A stretch of 15,868 nt of DNA from a bacterium. Lineage in GTDB: Bacteria; Patescibacteriota; Minisyncoccia; Minisyncoccales; CG1-02-41-26. Each line of letters begins with the position of its first letter. Within the stretch, counting starts at the first letter, position 1. Below are positions 13,333-15,868 of this stretch, piece by piece. The notes beneath the pieces are model-generated. The model saw only the letters and a program-made list of their open reading frames with translations, had not been told where the DNA came from and did not search any database. Made by a program: the position numbers and the translations under genes. The stretch lies in NCBI GenBank assembly GCA_018400675.1, contig JAGYMG010000008.1, positions 1 to 15,868 on the forward strand. Direction: 5' to 3'.

Positions 13333-15868
13333 ATGTATAAGCCAAAGGAAATAGAGCCCAAGTGGCAAAACTACTGGGAAAATAAAAAAGTTAATCAGGC
13401 TAAGCGATTCTCCAAAAAACCCAAGCAGTATATCTTGGTTGAGTTTCCTTATCCCTCAGGCAAGGGTCTCCACGTTGGCCATTGCCGTTCTTATGTTGGT
13501 CTAGATATCCTTGCCCGGAAGAGGCGAATGGAAAAATTTAATGTTCTTTTTCCTATGGGTTGGGATGCCTTCGGTCTGCCAGCTGAAAATTATGCTATTA
13601 AGACAGGTGAGCATCCGACTATAACGACTAAAAGGAATACCCTTTTCTTCAAAAAACAGCAACAGTCATTAGGTATTTCTTTTGACTGGAGTCGGGAGAT
13701 TAATACAACTGATCCCGATTATTATAAATGGACCCAATGGATATTTCTTCAATTTTTTAAAAAGGGTTTGGCCTATAAGAAGAAAATGCCTATTAATTGG
13801 TGCCCTTCTTGCAAGACAGGTCTAGCTAATGAGGAAGTTATTGATGGCTGTTGTGAGCGTTGTGGATCTAAAGTAATCCAGAAAGAAAAAGAACAGTGGA
13901 TGCTTAAGATTACAGCGTATGCCGAAAAACTTATTAAGGGATTGTCTCAAGTAGACTATCCGGAGCGGGTTAAGACACTCCAAAAAGATTGGATAGGCAG
14001 GAGTGAGGGATATGAGGTAAGGTTCCCTATTAAAGAATTTTCTGATCTTGATGTCGAGGTTTTTACAACAAGATTAGACACTATTTTTGGAGCCAGCTAT
14101 TTAGTCTTGGCCCCGGAACATCCTTTGCTGGAGAAAATAAAGTGCCGGATGACTAATCGGAAAAGGGTAGAGGAATATATTAAGCAATCTCAAAAAAAAC
14201 TGGAGAAGGATCGTGTAGCCGGGGAAAAAGAAAAAACAGGTGTTATGGTTAATGGCGTTACAGCTATTAACCCGGCTAATAATAAGGCAGTGCCTATCTT
14301 TATTGCTGATTATGTCCTGATGCACTATGGGACAGGAGCAATTATGGGTGTACCGGCTCATGACCAAAGAGACTTAGATTTTGCTCTGCGTTATAATCTG
14401 CCCATTGTAGCAGTGATCAAGCCACTGTCAAAAAATCGTCCAACAAGACCCAGCTTGGTGGTTGATAATGGCAGACTTCAGGAAGCTTATAGCGGTGAGG
14501 GCACATTGATCAATTCGGGTAGATTTAATGGCATGAAATCAAAGGATGCGGCTAAACGTATAGGTCAGTTCTTTGCCCAGAAAAAAATTGCCCAGTCAGC
14601 TATTCATTATAAATTAAGGGATTGGGTTTTTTCCCGTCAACATTATTGGGGTGAACCAATCCCTCTTGTTTTCTGTCCTCATTGTAAGAGAAGGATAGAA
14701 GAGGGTAAGGATAAGAAGGATTTTAGCAAAGGTGAATTGATTAATCCCGGCTGGATAGCTGCTCCAGAAAAAGAGCTGCCAGTAGTCCTGCCTGACGTTA
14801 AAAGTTATAAGCCCACTGACACCGGTGAATCTCCTTTGTCAGAAATTAAGTCGTGGGTAAAGACGCGTTGTCCTCGATGCGGCCGGATCGCTTGGCGGGA
14901 AACAGACACAATGCCTAATTGGGCTGGTTCTAATTGGTATTATCTGCGTTATTGCGATCCCAAAAGAAAAACTGCTTTAGCCTCGGGAAAAAAATTACTC
15001 AGATGGATGCCGGTGGATTGGTATAACGGAGGTATGGAGCATACAACCCTTCATCTGCTTTATTCCCGCTTTGTCTATAAATTTCTTTGGGACATCAAAG
15101 CAGTGCCCCGCTCTATTGGTTTAGAACCGTATCTGAAGAGAACCTCTCATGGTGTTATCCTAGGCCAGGGAGGTATTAAGATGTCAAAATCAAAAGGGAA
15201 TGTTGTTAATCCAGAAGAGGTGATTAATAACCATGGGGCTGATACATTAAGACTGTACGAGATGTTTGTTGGCCCGTTCGGTGAGGCTATTGCTTGGGAT
15301 GATAAAGGAGTAAAAGGAATGAGGCGTTTCTTAGAAAGAATTTGGCATCTCCAACATAAGGTGAAGAGAAGGGTGAATACTAAAGATCCGGCTATGCAAC
15401 AGCTAGAAAAGAGTTTGCACAAAGCAATTAAGAAGGTGACTCAAGACATTGATGAATTGAAATTTAATACAGCTGTCTCAGCTCTTATGATCTTGGTTAA
15501 TGACATGGAGGATCAAACAGCAGTGCCTTCAAAATACTTTTCCCTTTTCCTGACTATCTTAAGTCCTTTTGCCCCCCATATTGCTGAAGAATTATGGCAT
15601 TTGCTCTGGAAAAGAAAAAAGACAATCTTCTTAGAAAAATGGCCGGATTACAATCCGAAGATATTAGCTGAGGATAAGTTTGATCTGGTTGTCCAGGTCA
15701 ATGGTAAGATAAGAGATAAGCTACAAGTAGAATTAGATATTTCTAAGAGATCAGCTGAACGCATTGCCTTGGCCCGTCCTAAAATTGAGAAATGGTTAAC
15801 TGGGAAGAAAATCAAAAAAGTAATTTTTGTTCCTAAAAAACTAATTACACAATCTGAATGTAATACTG
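13333..15868 (+). CDS. leuS: Leucyl-tRNA synthetase (class I), cut by the window end
   Basis: This enzyme charges tRNA-Leu and edits mis-charged amino acids in its CP1 domain. The frame runs unbroken for 845 codons to the window edge. The N-terminus YKPKEIEPKWQNYW is typical. HIGH is HVGH (47-50) in YPSGKGLHVGH, and KMSKS is intact at 616-620. The editing domain shows FTTRLDT and GTGAIMGVPAHDQRD, with the key Asp at 347. Cysteines 157/160 and 173/177 form a probable zinc site. A second set, 448/451 and 513/516, lies in the later zinc-ribbon insertion. The VNGKIRDK motif near the end marks the C-terminal tRNA-binding domain. IKKVIFVPKKL normally lies only a few residues from the LeuRS terminus, so little is missing. 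There is no Shine-Dalgarno. Partial at the 3' side only. Confidence 0.96.
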   Translation, partial: MYKPKEIEPKWQNYWENKKVNQAKRFSKKPKQYILVEFPYPSGKGLHVGHCRSYVGLDILARKRRMEKFNVLFPMGWDAFGLPAENYAIKTGEHPTITTKRNTLFFKKQQQSLGISFDWSREINTTDPDYYKWTQWIFLQFFKKGLAYKKKMPINWCPSCKTGLANEEVIDGCCERCGSKVIQKEKEQWMLKITAYAEKLIKGLSQVDYPERVKTLQKDWIGRSEGYEVRFPIKEFSDLDVEVFTTRLDTIFGASYLVLAPEHPLLEKIKCRMTNRKRVEEYIKQSQKKLEKDRVAGEKEKTGVMVNGVTAINPANNKAVPIFIADYVLMHYGTGAIMGVPAHDQRDLDFALRYNLPIVAVIKPLSKNRPTRPSLVVDNGRLQEAYSGEGTLINSGRFNGMKSKDAAKRIGQFFAQKKIAQSAIHYKLRDWVFSRQHYWGEPIPLVFCPHCKRRIEEGKDKKDFSKGELINPGWIAAPEKELPVVLPDVKSYKPTDTGESPLSEIKSWVKTRCPRCGRIAWRETDTMPNWAGSNWYYLRYCDPKRKTALASGKKLLRWMPVDWYNGGMEHTTLHLLYSRFVYKFLWDIKAVPRSIGLEPYLKRTSHGVILGQGGIKMSKSKGNVVNPEEVINNHGADTLRLYEMFVGPFGEAIAWDDKGVKGMRRFLERIWHLQHKVKRRVNTKDPAMQQLEKSLHKAIKKVTQDIDELKFNTAVSALMILVNDMEDQTAVPSKYFSLFLTILSPFAPHIAEELWHLLWKRKKTIFLEKWPDYNPKILAEDKFDLVVQVNGKIRDKLQVELDISKRSAERIALARPKIEKWLTGKKIKKVIFVPKKLITQSECNT

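Noticed and set aside
13333..15868. Possible frameshift or decay in leuS
   Set aside because: The frame of HIGH, KMSKS, the editing motif and the last codons is the same throughout (checked by position modulo 3). The gene simply runs off the window.
1..15868. CRISPR array, insertion sequence, integrase or prophage genes
   Set aside because: No regularly spaced repeats, terminal inverted repeats, transposase-like or phage-like proteins were found. Codon style and spacing are uniform across the window.

Overview
The window is a compact, AT-rich bacterial segment with every supported gene on the + strand. Spacers are short, often 0-30 bases, and there are no mobile elements, CRISPR arrays, tRNAs or rRNAs. 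The gene set and style fit a Patescibacteria (CPR) genome: housekeeping genes packed around aminoacyl-tRNA synthetases, an RsmI without its C-terminal extension, a dimer-type glycyl-tRNA synthetase, an IleRS with an altered HIGH motif, and almost no Shine-Dalgarno sequences before start codons. The phylum is inferred from these features and was not tested.

Layout. (1) The last 29 codons of an unidentified gene (1-90). (2) ileS, a charged 102-aa protein and recO (120-4131). (3) A 92-base gap, then a 551-aa membrane-anchored protein probably built of beta-sandwich repeats (4224-5879). (4) A tightly packed run of glyS, an M16 zinc peptidase, an AI-2E/PerM-type membrane protein, rsmI and metG (5900-11693). 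(5) A non-coding stretch (11694-12046) that is the most unusual part of the window. (6) Two small ORFs (12047-12106 and 12120-12392), each with a near-perfect Shine-Dalgarno, closed by a strong intrinsic terminator. (7) tatD and leuS (12475 to the window end); leuS is cut by the window, probably only a few codons short.

How the genes fit together. Four aminoacyl-tRNA synthetases (Ile, Gly, Met, Leu) lie within 16 kb, with an rRNA methyltransferase acting on the ribosomal decoding centre, so the region is dominated by translation. RecO (recombinational repair) and TatD (a metal-dependent nuclease) are DNA-related. The M16 peptidase, the AI-2E-type permease and the 551-aa protein point to the cell envelope.

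The main candidate for something new lies at 11748-12441. A perfect-consensus promoter (TTGACA, 16 bases, TATAAT) starts a transcript whose predicted 5' end coincides with a 9-bp closing helix. A rod of nested helices follows, then an intrinsic terminator. The arms of an inner helix and of the terminator can instead pair with each other in a 9-bp alternative helix, the logic of an attenuator or riboswitch. Downstream are a 19-codon ORF and a 90-aa coiled-coil protein, each with AGGAGG. The 3' UTR after the second ORF is complementary over 13 bp (one bulge) to that ORF's ribosome-binding region. This looks like a self-contained, heavily regulated small-protein unit or a new structured RNA. I recognise neither the RNA class nor the protein family.
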